DNA of 64,000 bases, from positions 1-64,000 of the forward strand of contig JAMLIM010000004.1 in NCBI GenBank assembly GCA_023954175.1, in the 5' to 3' direction. The notes beneath the pieces are model-generated. The model was not told the DNA's origin. It did not search any database and saw only the letters and a list, made by a program, of their open reading frames with translations. Source of the stretch: Rhizobacter sp. GTDB taxonomy: Bacteria; Pseudomonadota; Gammaproteobacteria; Burkholderiales; Burkholderiaceae_C. A program made the position numbers and the translations under genes. Below are positions 1 through 8,917 of the stretch, one piece after another; positions within the stretch are counted from its first letter, which is position 1; each line of letters starts with the position of its first letter.

Positions 1-82
1 GAAAACTCCGAAGTTCAACACGATGGCGGCTCTTCGTGCACGCCCTTCCAACTCGACTCTCTACTGCTCGCTTTCAGCACTT

Positions 83-157
<75 letters not shown>

Positions 158-232
158 ATTCAACAACATGCTGTCGACACAGGCCTGGCGGCGACAACGC
201 CACCGCCAGGCCTTTGCGGACGGCGCCAACAC

Positions 233-306
233 TGGAGCGGGAGACGGGAATCGAACCCGCGTCATCAGCTTGGAAGGCTGGGGTTCTACCATTGAACTAC
301 TCCCGC
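233..306 (-). tRNA. tRNA-Gly (TCC)
   Basis: Minus-strand tRNA with paired acceptor arms at 300-306 and 237-243, a 7-base anticodon loop reading TCC, a normal T-arm and an encoded CCA at 233-235. It is the middle member of the Tyr-Gly-Thr cluster and is probably processed from the same transcript. Confidence 0.93.
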
Positions 307-367
307 CCGGGAACCCCCTGCGCGACCATTCCCTGACGATTCGAGTGGCATCAATCAAGCTCGGGTT

Positions 368-453
368 TGGTGGAGGAGGCTGGATTCGAACCAGCGTAGG
401 CGTAAGCCAACAGATTTACAGTCTGCCCCCTTTAGCCACTCGGGCACCCCTCC
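368..453 (-). tRNA. tRNA-Tyr (GTA)
   Basis: Minus-strand class II tRNA of 86 bases including CCA (368-370), with anticodon GTA, the long variable arm typical of tRNA-Tyr, and acceptor arms 447-453/372-378 that contain one G-U pair. It is the first gene of the tRNA cluster, with a likely -10 element 14 bases upstream. Confidence 0.93.
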
Positions 454-467
454 ACGCAGAGCCGGTG

Positions 468-473
468 ATAATA
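468..473 (-). promoter_or_regulatory. probable -10 element of the tRNA cluster
   Basis: TATTAT on the minus strand lies 14 bases upstream of the mature 5' end of tRNA-Tyr and is followed by a GC-rich stretch, as is usual for stable-RNA promoters under stringent control. I see no convincing -35 hexamer at the expected distance, so the call rests on the -10 and its position. Confidence 0.4.
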
Positions 474-559
474 GCACATCGCCGCCCCGCTGCCGCCATG
501 CGGTTGCCGCAAGCGCCGAGCCGCAGGAGCGGCGAAGCGGCCGCCCTAGAGCGGGAAGA

Positions 560-1225
560 TCACAGCGCCCACCAGTCCACCAGATGCGCCGTCAGCAGGA
601 ACTGACTGCCTTCGCGCATGAAGTCGCGGCGCATGTCGTTCGAGGGATGGCGCGTCCGGTACGCCGTCAGCTTGACCCCCGGCGCACAGGCGGCGTCGAA
701 GAAGGCCTGTGCCTTGGCACCCCAGAGCATGAAGACAGGCGGCTCGTCACGCAGCGACAATTGCTGAACGATTTCGGATGTAAGCGCCTGCCAACCACAC
801 GCCATGTGGCTGCCGATGCGGCCGACTTCGATCGTCAGCGTCGGGTTCAGCAGCAGCACGCCCTGGCGCGCCCAGGCGTCGAGCTTCCAGACCGCCGGCG
901 GCACGAAGCCGGTGCGGTCGGCGGCGAGCACCTGGAAGACGCGCCGCAGCGAAGCCGGCCGGCCCTGCCCGGCGGAAAACGCCAGGCCGTCGGCCTGGCC
1001 CGGCTTCGGGTACGGGTCCTGGCCGAGGATGACGGCGCGCACATCCTGCGGCGCGACGAGGCGCAGCGCGCGAAACGGATCGGCCGGCGCGATCGGCCGA
1101 TCGGCCGAGGCCGCGCGGACGCGGTCGACGACTTCGGCGCGCCGCTCGGCGGTCCACCCCGGCAAAGCCGCTGCCCAGGCCGGCGGCAGCGTGTCGAACG
1201 CGGCCGCCAGATCGTCTGCCGTCAT
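560..1225 (-). CDS. ung: uracil-DNA glycosylase, family 1 type
   Basis: A 221-residue protein with the family 1 UDG signatures: the catalytic motif around GQDPYP, the [12 protein letters not shown] segment, WGAKAQ, and a late HPS motif. It would remove uracil from DNA in base excision repair. The motif reads GQDPYP rather than the E. coli GQDPYH; proline there is known in mycobacterial Ung. The usual HPSPLS DNA-intercalation loop is altered to HPSNDM, which is less usual. The ATG overlaps the trpC stop as ATGA, so ung is the last gene of the trp transcript and is probably translationally coupled. A longer open frame extends upstream but only shadows trpC. Confidence 0.88.
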   Translation of the reverse strand: MTADDLAAAFDTLPPAWAAALPGWTAERRAEVVDRVRAASADRPIAPADPFRALRLVAPQDVRAVILGQDPYPKPGQADGLAFSAGQGRPASLRRVFQVLAADRTGFVPPAVWKLDAWARQGVLLLNPTLTIEVGRIGSHMACGWQALTSEIVQQLSLRDEPPVFMLWGAKAQAFFDAACAPGVKLTAYRTRHPSNDMRRDFMREGSQFLLTAHLVDWWAL

Positions 1226-2013
1226 GCGTCGAACAGGGCGCGCAGCGCGGCGCCGGGGTCGTCGGCGCGCATGAACGCCTCGCCGACGAGGAAGGCGTTG
1301 ACGCCGGCGCCGCGCATGCGCTCGACGTCCGTGCGCGCGAGGATGCCCGACTCGGTGACGAGCAGCTTGTCCGCCGGCAAGCGCGGCAGCAGGCCGAGCG
1401 TCGTGTCGAGCGAAACCTCGAAGCTGCGCAGGTTGCGGTTGTTGATGCCGACGAGCGGCGTGCCGAGCTTCAACGCCCGATCGAGCTCGGCGCCGTCGTG
1501 CACCTCGACGAGCACCGCCATGCCGAGCGCGTGCGCCTGCGCTTGCAGATCCGCCATCTGCGCGTCGTCCAGGCAGGCGGCGATCAGCAGGATCGCATCC
1601 GCGCCCATCGCGCGCGCTTCGGCGACCTGGTAGGCGTCGATCATGAAATCCTTGCGCAGCACCGGCAGCGTGCAGGCGGCGCGCGCCTGCGCCAGGTAGG
1701 CTGCGGAGCCCTGAAAGAACTGAATGTCGGTCAGCACGCTCAGGCATGCCGCGCCACCGGCTTCGTAACTCGCCGCGATGTCGGCCGGCACGAAGTGTTC
1801 GCGCAGCACGCCCTTGCTCGGGCTCGCCTTCTTGACTTCGGCGATCACGGCTGCGCGCCCGGCGGCAATCGCCGAGCGCAGCGCGCCAACGAAATCGCGC
1901 ACCCCGCCGAGCGCCTCCGCATCGCGCCGCAGCGAAGCGAAGTCGCGCTGCCGGCGCGCTGCTGCGACTTCCTCGCGCTTGACGGCGACGATGCGTTCGA
2001 GGATGTCGCTCAC
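1222..2013 (-). CDS. trpC: indole-3-glycerol phosphate synthase
   Basis: A 263-residue TIM-barrel enzyme that closes the indole ring of CdRP, the fourth chemical step from chorismate to tryptophan. Recognisable family segments are [10 protein letters not shown] near the N terminus, [24 protein letters not shown] and the phosphate-binding VTESGI. Length matches monofunctional TrpC; there is no fused TrpF. The start is a GTG whose last bases overlap the trpD stop (GTGA), and the stop overlaps the ung start, so translation of trpD, trpC and ung is tightly linked. Confidence 0.95.
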   Translation of the reverse strand: MSDILERIVAVKREEVAAARRQRDFASLRRDAEALGGVRDFVGALRSAIAAGRAAVIAEVKKASPSKGVLREHFVPADIAASYEAGGAACLSVLTDIQFFQGSAAYLAQARAACTLPVLRKDFMIDAYQVAEARAMGADAILLIAACLDDAQMADLQAQAHALGMAVLVEVHDGAELDRALKLGTPLVGINNRNLRSFEVSLDTTLGLLPRLPADKLLVTESGILARTDVERMRGAGVNAFLVGEAFMRADDPGAALRALFDA

Positions 2014-3041
2014 TTGGCGAGCGCCTTCGCAGCCGCGATGAACTGGTGCATCTTCGCCAGCGCCTTGCCCGAGGACAGCGCGTCGCGCGCGAGCGCGATG
2101 CCTTTGTCGATCGACGGCGCGACATTTGCCGCGTAGAGCGCGACGCCGGTGTTGAGCACGACGATGTCGCGCGCCGGGCCGGGTTCGTCGTCGAGCACCG
2201 AGCGCAACAGCGCCTTGCTCTCCTCCGGCGTCTCGACCTTGAACGCGCGGCTGCTCGCCATCGTCAGGCCGAAGTCCTCGGGGTGGATCTCGTACTCCTC
2301 GATGCGGCCTTCCTTCACCTCGCCGACCATCGTTGCCGCGCCGAGCGACACCTCGTCCATGCCGTCGCGTCCGTAGACGACGAGCGCATGCTCGGCGCCC
2401 AGGCGCTGCAGCGCGCGCACCTGGATGCCGACCAGGTCGGGGTGAAAGACGCCCATCAGGATGTTGGGCGCATCGGCCGGATTCGTCAGCGGGCCGAGGA
2501 TGTTGAAGATCGTGCGCACGCCGAGTTCGCGCCGCACCGGGCCGACGTTCTTCATCGCCGGATGGTGATTCGGCGCGAACATGAAGCCGATGCCGGTGTC
2601 CGCGATGCAGCGCGCGATGGCCTCGGGCGTCAGCGTCAGCGGCACGCCCAGGGCTTCGAGCACATCGGCGCTGCCCGACTTGCTCGACACGCCGCGGTTG
2701 CCGTGCTTGCTGACGCGCGCGCCGGCGGCGGCAGCGACGAACATGCTGCAGGTCGAGATGTTGAAGGTGTGCGAGCCGTCGCCGCCGGTGCCGACGATGT
2801 CGACGAGATGCGTTCGGTCGGCGACTTCGACCTTGGTCGCGAACTCGCGCATCACCTGCGCCGCGGCGGTGATCTCGCCGATCGTCTCCTTCTTCACCCG
2901 CAGCCCGATCAGCAGGGCGGACATCATCGTCGGCGACATCTCGCCGCCCATGATGCGGCGCACCAGCGCGAGCATCTCGTCGTGGAAGATCTCGCGGTGC
3001 TCGATGACGCGCGTCAGTGCTTCGTTGTCGGTGATCGTCAT
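2010..3041 (-). CDS. trpD: anthranilate phosphoribosyltransferase
   Basis: A 343-residue enzyme that transfers phosphoribose from PRPP to anthranilate. The glycine-rich PRPP site [14 protein letters not shown], the [21 protein letters not shown] segment and the NPADAPN region match stand-alone bacterial TrpD, and the length is normal. It follows the threonine aldolase gene after a 24-base gap and overlaps trpC by four bases. The glutamine amidotransferase function is supplied separately by trpG, not by fusion. Confidence 0.96.
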   Translation of the reverse strand: MTITDNEALTRVIEHREIFHDEMLALVRRIMGGEMSPTMMSALLIGLRVKKETIGEITAAAQVMREFATKVEVADRTHLVDIVGTGGDGSHTFNISTCSMFVAAAAGARVSKHGNRGVSSKSGSADVLEALGVPLTLTPEAIARCIADTGIGFMFAPNHHPAMKNVGPVRRELGVRTIFNILGPLTNPADAPNILMGVFHPDLVGIQVRALQRLGAEHALVVYGRDGMDEVSLGAATMVGEVKEGRIEEYEIHPEDFGLTMASSRAFKVETPEESKALLRSVLDDEPGPARDIVVLNTGVALYAANVAPSIDKGIALARDALSSGKALAKMHQFIAAAKALAK

Positions 3042-3065
3042 GCGGGGTGTCCTTCGTTCGTTGAC

Positions 3066-4091
3066 TCAGTTCAGGTGTTCGCGCATCGCCGCGACGGCGC
3101 GCGCGATGCCGTCGGCATCGACGTCCAGATGCGTCACGAAGCGCAGGCGATAGAGGCCGGTCGCGAGCACGCCGCGCGATTTCAGATGATCGAGCAGGCC
3201 GTCGCCCCGCCCGGCCGCGACATCGACGAAGACGATGTTGGATTGCGGCGGCTCGACCGTCACGCCCGGCAGCCCGTCGAGGCCCGCGGCCAGCAGACGC
3301 GCGTTCGCGTGGTCCTCGGCAAGGCGATCGACATGGTGGTCGAGTGCGTGCAGCGCGCCCGCCGCGAGCACCCCCGCCTGGCGCATGCCGCCGCCCGTCA
3401 TCTTGCGCCAGCGGTGCGCACGCGCAATGAACGCGCGGCTGCCGCACAGGGCCGAGCCGACCGGCGCCCCGAGACCCTTCGAGAAGCAGACGGAAACGCT
3501 GTCGAAGCACTGCGCGATCTCGCGTGCGCGCCGCCTCACGTCACCGCCGAGCGCGGTCGCCGCGTTGAAGAGCCGCGCGCCGTCGAGGTGGGTCGCGAGG
3601 CCGCGCGAGCGCGCCAGCGCCGTCGCCTCGCGCAGGTACGCCAGCGGCAGCACCTTGCCGCCCAGCGTGTTCTCCAGGCACAGCAGCCGGCTGCGGGCGA
3701 AGTGCGCATCGTCGGGCTTGATCGCGGCTTCGATATCCGCCAGCGCCAGCGTGCCGTCCGGCTGATGCGCGATCGGCTGTGGCTGCACGCTGCCGAGCAC
3801 CGCCGCGCCGCCGCCTTCCCAGCGGTAGGTGTGTGCCATCTGGCCGACGATGTATTCGTCGCCGCGCTGGCAGTGGCTCATGATCGCGACCAGATTGCTC
3901 TGCGTGCCGCTCGGCACGAAGAGCGCCGCCTCGAAGCCGAGCATGGCCGCGATCCGCTCCTGCAGCGCGTTCACGCTCGGATCGTCGCCGAACACGTCGT
4001 CGCCCACTTCGGCGCGCGCCATCGCGTCGCGCATCGCCGGCGTCGGCCTGGTGACCGTATCGCTGCGCAGATCGACAATCGTGTTGGTCAC
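3066..4091 (-). CDS. ltaE: low-specificity L-threonine aldolase-like PLP enzyme
   Basis: A 341-residue fold-type I PLP protein. The N-terminal [11 protein letters not shown] signature, the [10 protein letters not shown] motif (Asp binding the PLP nitrogen) and the Schiff-base lysine in [13 protein letters not shown] are those of threonine/beta-hydroxyaspartate aldolases, which cleave L-threonine or allo-threonine to glycine and acetaldehyde. It lies inside the tryptophan operon: its GTG overlaps the trpG stop as GTGA, and trpD follows 24 bases later. No role in tryptophan synthesis is known for this family; glycine supply to one-carbon metabolism is possible, and the true substrate is unproven. 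Confidence 0.9.
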   Translation of the reverse strand: MTNTIVDLRSDTVTRPTPAMRDAMARAEVGDDVFGDDPSVNALQERIAAMLGFEAALFVPSGTQSNLVAIMSHCQRGDEYIVGQMAHTYRWEGGGAAVLGSVQPQPIAHQPDGTLALADIEAAIKPDDAHFARSRLLCLENTLGGKVLPLAYLREATALARSRGLATHLDGARLFNAATALGGDVRRRAREIAQCFDSVSVCFSKGLGAPVGSALCGSRAFIARAHRWRKMTGGGMRQAGVLAAGALHALDHHVDRLAEDHANARLLAAGLDGLPGVTVEPPQSNIVFVDVAAGRGDGLLDHLKSRGVLATGLYRLRFVTHLDVDADGIARAVAAMREHLN

Positions 4092-4672
4092 GGCCGCAAC
4101 TCCAGGAAATTCTTCAGCATCGCGTGCCCGTGCTCGCTCAGGATCGATTCGGGGTGGAACTGCACGCCTTCGAGCGGCGTGGCCGTGCCTGCAAGTTCGC
4201 GCTGGCGCACCCCCATGATCTCGCCGTCTTCCGACGTGGACGTGACCTCGAGCGTCGCCGGCAGCGACTCCCGCTCGATCGCGAGCGAGTGGTAGCGGAT
4301 CACGGTGAACGCCTTCGGCAGTCCGGCATAGACGCCGCGGCCGTCGCATTCGAGCGTGCTCGTCTTCCCATGCATCAGGCGCTGCGCGCGCACCACCTTG
4401 CCGCCGAGCGCCGCACCGATCGCCTGGTGCCCGAGGCAGACGCCGAGGATCGGCAGCTTGCCGGTGAAATGCCGGATCGCATCGACGCAGATGCCGGCCT
4501 CGGCCGGCGTGCACGGCCCCGGCGACAGCACCAGCCGCGCGGGCCTGAGTTCGGCGATGCCTTCGAGCGTGATCTCGTCGTTGCGAAACACGCGCACCTC
4601 TTCGCCGAGCTCGCCGAAGTACTGCACCAGGTTGTAGGTGAAGGAGTCGTAGTTGTCGATCATCAGCAGCAT
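4088..4672 (-). CDS. trpG: anthranilate synthase component II (glutamine amidotransferase)
   Basis: A 194-residue class I glutamine amidotransferase that supplies ammonia to TrpE; it could also serve para-aminobenzoate synthase. The start [14 protein letters not shown], the oxyanion strand LSPGPCTP, the nucleophile cysteine in [10 protein letters not shown] and the His/Glu pair in [13 protein letters not shown] are all present. I chose the ATG at 4672 because an AGGAGG-like sequence at the end of trpE precedes it and homologues start at MLLMIDN. The trpE stop lies two bases before this start. Confidence 0.95.
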   Translation of the reverse strand: MLLMIDNYDSFTYNLVQYFGELGEEVRVFRNDEITLEGIAELRPARLVLSPGPCTPAEAGICVDAIRHFTGKLPILGVCLGHQAIGAALGGKVVRAQRLMHGKTSTLECDGRGVYAGLPKAFTVIRYHSLAIERESLPATLEVTSTSEDGEIMGVRQRELAGTATPLEGVQFHPESILSEHGHAMLKNFLELRP

Positions 4673-4674
4673 GA

Positions 4675-6239
4675 TCAGAACCCCTCCTCGACCAGTTCTG
4701 CGGCGCGGATCAGCGCGCGCGCCTTGGCTTCGGTCTCTCTCCACTCCATCTCGGGCACCGAGTCGGCGACGACGCCCGCCGCCGCCTGCACATACAGCAT
4801 GCCGTCCTTGACAATGCCGGTGCGGATCGCGATCGCGACGTCCATGTCGCCGGCAAAACTGAGGTAGCCCACGGCGCCGCCGTAGATGCCGCGCTTGACG
4901 GGCTCCAGTTCGTCGATGATCTCCATCGCACGCACCTTGGGCGCGCCGGTCAGCGTGCCGGCGGGAAAGGTCGCGCGCAGCACGTCCAGTTCGTCATGCC
5001 GTCCTTCAGCAGCCCTTCGACGTTGCTCACGATGTGCATCACGTGCGAGTAGCGCTCGACGACGAAGGCTTCGGTCACCTTCACGCTGCCGGTCTTCGCG
5101 ATGCGGCCGATGTCGTTCCTCGCCAGGTCGATCAGCATCACGTGCTCGGCGCGCTCCTTCGGGTCGGCGAGAAGTTCGGCCTCGAGCGCCTTGTCCTGTT
5201 CGGGCGTCGCACCGCGCGGCCGGGTGCCGGCGAGCGGGCGGATCGTCACCTTCTCGCCTTCGGGCACATGCTCGTGGCGCACCAGGATCTCGGGGCTCGC
5301 GCTGACGATCTGGAACTCCCCCATGTCGTAGAAGAACATGTAGGGCGAGGGGTTCAGAGAGCGCAGCGCCCGGTAGAGCGAGAGCGGGCTTTCGGTGTAG
5401 CGCTTCTTCAGCCGCTGGCCGATCTGCACCTGCATCATGTCGCCGGCGGCGATGTAGTCCTTTGCCTTCAGCACGGCGGCGATGTAGTCGCTCTTCGCGA
5501 AGTCGCGCTCCACGTCGTGCGCCGCGACGCGTTTCACATGCGGCGCCGTGACGCTGGTCGTGAGCTTGTCGCCGAGCTCGGCAAGCCGCCGCTTGGCCCT
5601 GGAATACGCCTCCGGCTCCGCCGGGTTCGCGTAGACGATCAGGTAGAGCCGCCCCGACAGGTTGTCGATCACGGCCAGCTCTTCGCACTGCAGCAGCAGG
5701 ATGTCGGGCGTGCCGATGCCGCCTGCCTTCCACGTCTTCGCAAGCTTCGGCTCGATGAAGCGCACCGCGTCGTAGCCGAAGTAGCCCGCCAGACCACCGC
5801 AAAAGCGCGGCAGGCCTGGTCGCAGCGCGACCTTGAAGCGCTGCTGGTAGGCGTCGATGAAATCGAGCGGGTTGCCCTCGTGCGTCTCGACGACGACGCC
5901 GTCGGTGACGACTTCGGTCTTGAAGCCGCTCGCGCGCAGCAGCGTGCGCGCCGGCAGGCCGATGAACGAATAGCGGCCGAAGCGTTCGCCACCGACGACC
6001 GATTCGAGCAGGAAGCTGTGCTTGCCGCTGGCGTCGCCCGATGAAACGCCGGGCCGCCCCAGGTTTCCTCGATCCCCGTGGGGGACGGGCCGGGTGCCGC
6101 CCGGACCTTGGGGCTCTCCATACGCGAGCTTCAGGTAGAGCGAGAGCGGCGTCTCGAGGTCGGCGAAGGCCTCGACGAGCAGCGGGATGCGATTGAAACC
6201 CTGCTGCGCAAGGCTCTTGAATTCGAGTTCAGTGATCAC
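4675..6239 (-). pseudogene. trpE: anthranilate synthase component I, interrupted by a one-base frameshift
   Basis: Together the two frames encode a full-length TrpE, which converts chorismate and ammonia to anthranilate. The first frame runs from ATG 6239 to a stop at 4950 and is clearly TrpE up to [12 protein letters not shown]. From about 4994 homology continues in another frame ([13 protein letters not shown] through VEEGF) to the stop at 4675. One extra base at 4992-4994 restores a continuous reading with residues MTELDV. Residues 41-71 are an in-frame insertion derived from a palindromic repeat (6038-6118), placed between LKLA and GKHSFLLES. The rest of the operon is intact, so the frameshift may be an assembly error or a recent lesion; if real, the chorismate-binding C terminus is lost and tryptophan auxotrophy would be expected. 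Confidence 0.88.
6038..6118 (-). repeat. palindromic repeat inserted in frame within trpE
   Basis: Read on the minus strand, this segment shares its order of blocks with the intergenic copy at 61745-61816: GCCCCAAG, then CCCC.CNNGGGGATC, then a TGGGGCGGCCCGGCG end. It shares AGGAAAC and GCGGCCCGGCGTTTC with the copy at 20690-20755. It is translated as a Gly/Pro/Arg-rich insert absent from ordinary TrpE proteins, and its length keeps the reading frame open. This resembles the protein-coding palindromic elements known from Rickettsia, though the sequence family is different. Confidence 0.75.
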
Positions 6240-6310
6240 GTCTGGTGCACCTTGCGCGAGCCCCGCCCATGCGCCAATGCGCGAAGCCGCGGGGTGATTC
6301 GATTCGATCA

Positions 6311-6330
6311 GGGCCGATCGAACTCGGCCC
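6311..6330 (-). promoter_or_regulatory. small hairpin in the trpE upstream region
   Basis: A perfect 7-bp inverted repeat GGGCCGA/TCGGCCC with a 6-base loop lies 72 bases upstream of the trpE ATG in the 278-base gap to gph. No T-run follows it. I searched this gap for a leader peptide with tandem tryptophan codons and found none, so classical ribosome-mediated attenuation is not supported. Confidence 0.25.
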
Positions 6331-6517
6331 GATGAGGGTCGGAAGGCGCGATGGCGCGGTTGCGCCCCTCACGCGTCCCGCCGGCGCCTAGAGCGGCGCG
6401 GCGGGCCGGCGCCAGGGCCAGGCTCCCCGGTCGTGCGACCTGTGCGTGAACTTGCGCGCGCTGAACATCGGAAAAGTGTAGCAGGCGACGAGCGCAGCCG
6501 CAGGACGCGACCCGGCG

Positions 6518-7237
6518 TCACAGATCGCCGCGCGAGCCGGACGCGCAGGCGAACGCGTCGAGCGCGATCTCGTCGATCCGATCGACATAGGCGTCGGCAT
6601 CGACATCTTGCACGGGCTCGCCATGGTTGTAGCCGTAGCTCACGAGCACGACCGGGCATCCGGCGGCGCGCGCGGCCTGCGCGTCGTTGCGCGAATCGCC
6701 CACCATCAGCGTGCGCCGCGGGTCGCTGCCCAGCGCCGCGCAGGCTTCGAGCAGCGGCAGCGGGTCGGGCTTGCGCCGGGCGAATGCATCGCCGCCGAAG
6801 ACATGGCGGAAGTGCCCGGCCAGACCCACGGCCTGCAGCAGTTCGCGCGCGAAGGTCGTCGGCTTGTTCGTCACGCAGGCAAGGCGCAGGCCGTGCGCCT
6901 CGAGGCGTGCGAGTCCCTGCGCGGCGCCCGGGTAGACGCGCGCGTGGCGGCCGTTGACCCGCCGGTAGTGCTGCTGGTATCGCGCCATCGCCGTGTCGAA
7001 CAAGTCCGTGGTCGCATCGTTCGCGGCGCCCGCCTCGGCGAGCGCTCGGCGCAGCAGATGTTCCGAACCCTTGCCGACGGTACGCGCGACGAAGGCGCGA
7101 TCCAGGGGCGGCCATCCGAAGTCGGCAAGCATTGCGCCGAGTGCCGCGACGAAATCATCCAGCGTGTCGACGAGCGTGCCGTCGAGGTCGACGATCGCGG
7201 CTTGAAGCCCGGTTGCGGGGTGTGGGTCGGCAGGCAA
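6518..7237 (-). CDS. gph: phosphoglycolate phosphatase (HAD superfamily)
   Basis: A HAD hydrolase with motif I DLDGTLVDT, motif II VTNKPT, the lysine of motif III in ARRKPDPLPLLEA and motif IV VGDSRNDAQAARAAG. The alpha-helical type 1 cap and the position between rpe and trpE fit Gph, which removes the 2-phosphoglycolate formed by oxygenase reactions and DNA repair. The start is uncertain. I give the TTG at 7237 (239 residues), which puts the first beta strand near the N terminus as in homologues; an ATG at 7321 would add 28 residues not expected in the family. No clear ribosome binding site precedes either. Confidence 0.86.
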   Translation of the reverse strand: MPADPHPATGLQAAIVDLDGTLVDTLDDFVAALGAMLADFGWPPLDRAFVARTVGKGSEHLLRRALAEAGAANDATTDLFDTAMARYQQHYRRVNGRHARVYPGAAQGLARLEAHGLRLACVTNKPTTFARELLQAVGLAGHFRHVFGGDAFARRKPDPLPLLEACAALGSDPRRTLMVGDSRNDAQAARAAGCPVVLVSYGYNHGEPVQDVDADAYVDRIDEIALDAFACASGSRGDL

Positions 7238-7348
7238 TGGGCGCGGCAGGTTCGATCTAAACGGTAAACGGCGAATTCTGACAGTGCACGGCGAACGAAC
7301 GCTGCGGCTTTCGACCTGCATCCGGGCGATTGCGCCCAGAATCCCCGC

Positions 7349-7618
7349 ATGTCCAGCCCGAACGATCCCCCCGCGCAGGCGCGCAATCCGCTGCACGGGC
7401 TGACGCTCGAGGCGATCGTCACCGCCCTCGTCGCGCACTACGGCTGGGAGGAACTCGGCCGGCGCATCCCGCTGCGCTGCTTCACGCACGAACCGAGCAT
7501 CACGTCGAGCCTCAGGCTGCTGCGCAAGACGCCGTGGGCGCGCGAGAAGGTCGAGGGGCTCTACCTCTTCATGCTGCGCGAGCAGCGCCGCGCGCGACCG
7601 CTCCGGTTCAAGGCTTGA
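7349..7618 (+). CDS. VF530 family (DUF2132) DNA-binding-like protein
   Basis: An 89-residue protein whose core from NPLHGLTLEAIVTALV through HYGWEELGRRIPLRCF to RKTPWAREKVEGLYLF matches the VF530/DUF2132 family. Members are small helical proteins with a fold related to SAP-like or nucleic-acid-binding domains; their cellular role is not established. A -10-like CAGAAT lies six bases before the ATG and no Shine-Dalgarno is present, so the mRNA may be leaderless. Its end overlaps the convergent CHRD gene by 11 bases. Confidence 0.88.
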   Translation: MSSPNDPPAQARNPLHGLTLEAIVTALVAHYGWEELGRRIPLRCFTHEPSITSSLRLLRKTPWAREKVEGLYLFMLREQRRARPLRFKA

Positions 7619-8036
7619 GCTGTGCGCGGACCTCGCCGCCCTTGTGCGCGTCGCTGTGCACGTTGACGTAGAGCTCGCCCGCCTGATAGCTCTTCATCTG
7701 CTCCGGGTTGAGCTTCGCGCCGGGCGGCACCGACCACACGCCGTCACCGGTCTTCGTCAGCGGGATGATGACGGGGCCGTTCTTGCCCATCGCGGCAACG
7801 TGGATGTGCGCCATGGTTCCGGCGACGCCGGTGGTCGTGACGCTGCCGCTCACGGCACCGTCAGCGGCGATCGTGATGCTGCCGGTGCCACCCGCCGAGG
7901 TGGTGACGGGCGGTACCTCCTGCGCCCCGCTGAGCTTCAGATCCTCTGCCCACGCCAGGCCCGAGCCCGTCGCGAGCAGCAGCGCCGCTGCGGCGAGGAG
8001 CGAGAAGTTCGAAATGCGCGTCGTGATCGTGTTCAT
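7608..8036 (-). CDS. secreted CHRD-domain protein
   Basis: A 142-residue protein with a Sec signal peptide (hydrophobic stretch LLAAAALLLATGSGLAWA) followed by one CHRD domain: LSGAQEVPPVTTSAGGTGSI at its start, AHIHVAAMGKNGPV in the middle and YVNVHSDAHKGGEVRAQL at the end. CHRD domains occur in animal chordin and in many exported bacterial proteins; the bacterial function is unknown. I chose the ATG at 8036, because AAGGA sits eight bases before it, rather than the in-frame ATG nine bases upstream, which has no spacing. Confidence 0.9.
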   Translation of the reverse strand: MNTITTRISNFSLLAAAALLLATGSGLAWAEDLKLSGAQEVPPVTTSAGGTGSITIAADGAVSGSVTTTGVAGTMAHIHVAAMGKNGPVIIPLTKTGDGVWSVPPGAKLNPEQMKSYQAGELYVNVHSDAHKGGEVRAQLKP

Positions 8037-8155
8037 CGGGACCATCCTTTCCTGGCGCCGGGAATGCGGCGTGCGGATGGTGACCCCAGGTCGCGCCGCG
8101 AGGACGCGGACTGCTGAATGCCCCTAATGTCAGCGCGCCATCGGCTGCGGCCAGA

Positions 8156-8836
8156 TCAGCGCGCGATGGCCGCGCGCATTGCCGCGATCACGGCCTTGTA
8201 GTCCTTCTGGCCGAAGATCGCGCTGCCGGCAACGAAGGTGTCGGCGCCGGCGTCGAACGCGGCCCGGATGTTCTCGGTCTTGATGCCGCCATCGACCTCG
8301 AGGCGGATGTCGCGGCCGCTGGCGTCGATCAGCTTCCTCACCCGCTCGATCTTCTTCAGCGCACCGGGGATGAAACTCTGGCCGCCGAAGCCCGGGTTCA
8401 CGCTCATCACGAGCACGATGTCGAGCTTGTCGATCTCCCACTCCAGCACGTCGAGCGAGGCCGCCGGGTTGAACACGAGCCCCGCCTTGCAGCCCGCCGC
8501 CTGAATGAGCTGCAGCGTGCGGTCCACGTGCAGGCTCGCCTCGGGATGGAAGCTGATCGAGTCGGCGCCGGCGTCGGCGAAGGCCTGTGCCAGCGCGTCG
8601 ACCGGCTGCACCATCAGGTGCACATCGATCGGCACGCGTTGGCCGTCGGGCGTGGCAGCGTGCTTGCGCAGCGCCTCGCACACCATCGGGCCGAAGCTCA
8701 GGTTCGGCACGTAGTGGTTGTCCATCACGTCGAAGTGGATCCAGTCGGCGCCGGCGGCGATGACGTCGCGCAGCTCGTCGCCGAGGCGGGCGAAGTCGGC
8801 GGACAGCAGGCTCGGGGCGATCAGGGCTTGGCGCAT
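8156..8836 (-). CDS. rpe: ribulose-phosphate 3-epimerase
   Basis: A 226-residue TIM-barrel enzyme that interconverts ribulose 5-phosphate and xylulose 5-phosphate in the pentose phosphate and Calvin cycles. Motifs seen are [14 protein letters not shown], the metal-binding [33 protein letters not shown] and LEVDGGI. The length is normal. It is divergent from apaG, and TAGAAT at 8866-8871 on the minus strand is a plausible -10. Its place beside gph and the trp genes is the conserved betaproteobacterial order. Confidence 0.96.
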   Translation of the reverse strand: MRQALIAPSLLSADFARLGDELRDVIAAGADWIHFDVMDNHYVPNLSFGPMVCEALRKHAATPDGQRVPIDVHLMVQPVDALAQAFADAGADSISFHPEASLHVDRTLQLIQAAGCKAGLVFNPAASLDVLEWEIDKLDIVLVMSVNPGFGGQSFIPGALKKIERVRKLIDASGRDIRLEVDGGIKTENIRAAFDAGADTFVAGSAIFGQKDYKAVIAAMRAAIAR

Positions 8837-8865
8837 GGCGATGGGGAGTGCGAAGGCGTGCGCCG

Positions 8866-8871
8866 ATTCTA
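8866..8871 (-). promoter_or_regulatory. probable -10 element of rpe
   Basis: TAGAAT on the minus strand lies 29 bases before the rpe ATG in the short divergent rpe/apaG spacer. It would give a leader of about 22 bases. No good -35 is visible. Confidence 0.35.
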
Positions 8872-8905
8872 GGAGCGCGCAGCCGCGCACCGCGGGCGGC
8901 TCTCC

Positions 8906-8911
8906 GATAAT
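8906..8911 (+). promoter_or_regulatory. probable -10 element of apaG, leaderless start
   Basis: GATAAT ends six bases before the apaG ATG, so transcription would begin at or next to the start codon. There is no Shine-Dalgarno sequence, consistent with a leaderless transcript. Confidence 0.4.
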
Positions 8912-8917
8912 GCAGCC

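Noticed and set aside
584..1633. Long plus-strand open frame opposite ung and trpC
   Set aside because: Arg/Ala-rich shadow of the minus-strand genes, with no domain or ribosome site.
2046..4295. 749-codon plus-strand frame over trpD and the aldolase gene
   Set aside because: Its His/Arg/Ala composition is the antisense of real high-GC genes; trpD and the aldolase motifs are clear on the other strand.
6240..6517. Possible trp attenuator leader peptide
   Set aside because: I looked for tandem Trp codons and a terminator/anti-terminator pair upstream of trpE; only one short hairpin without a T-run is present.
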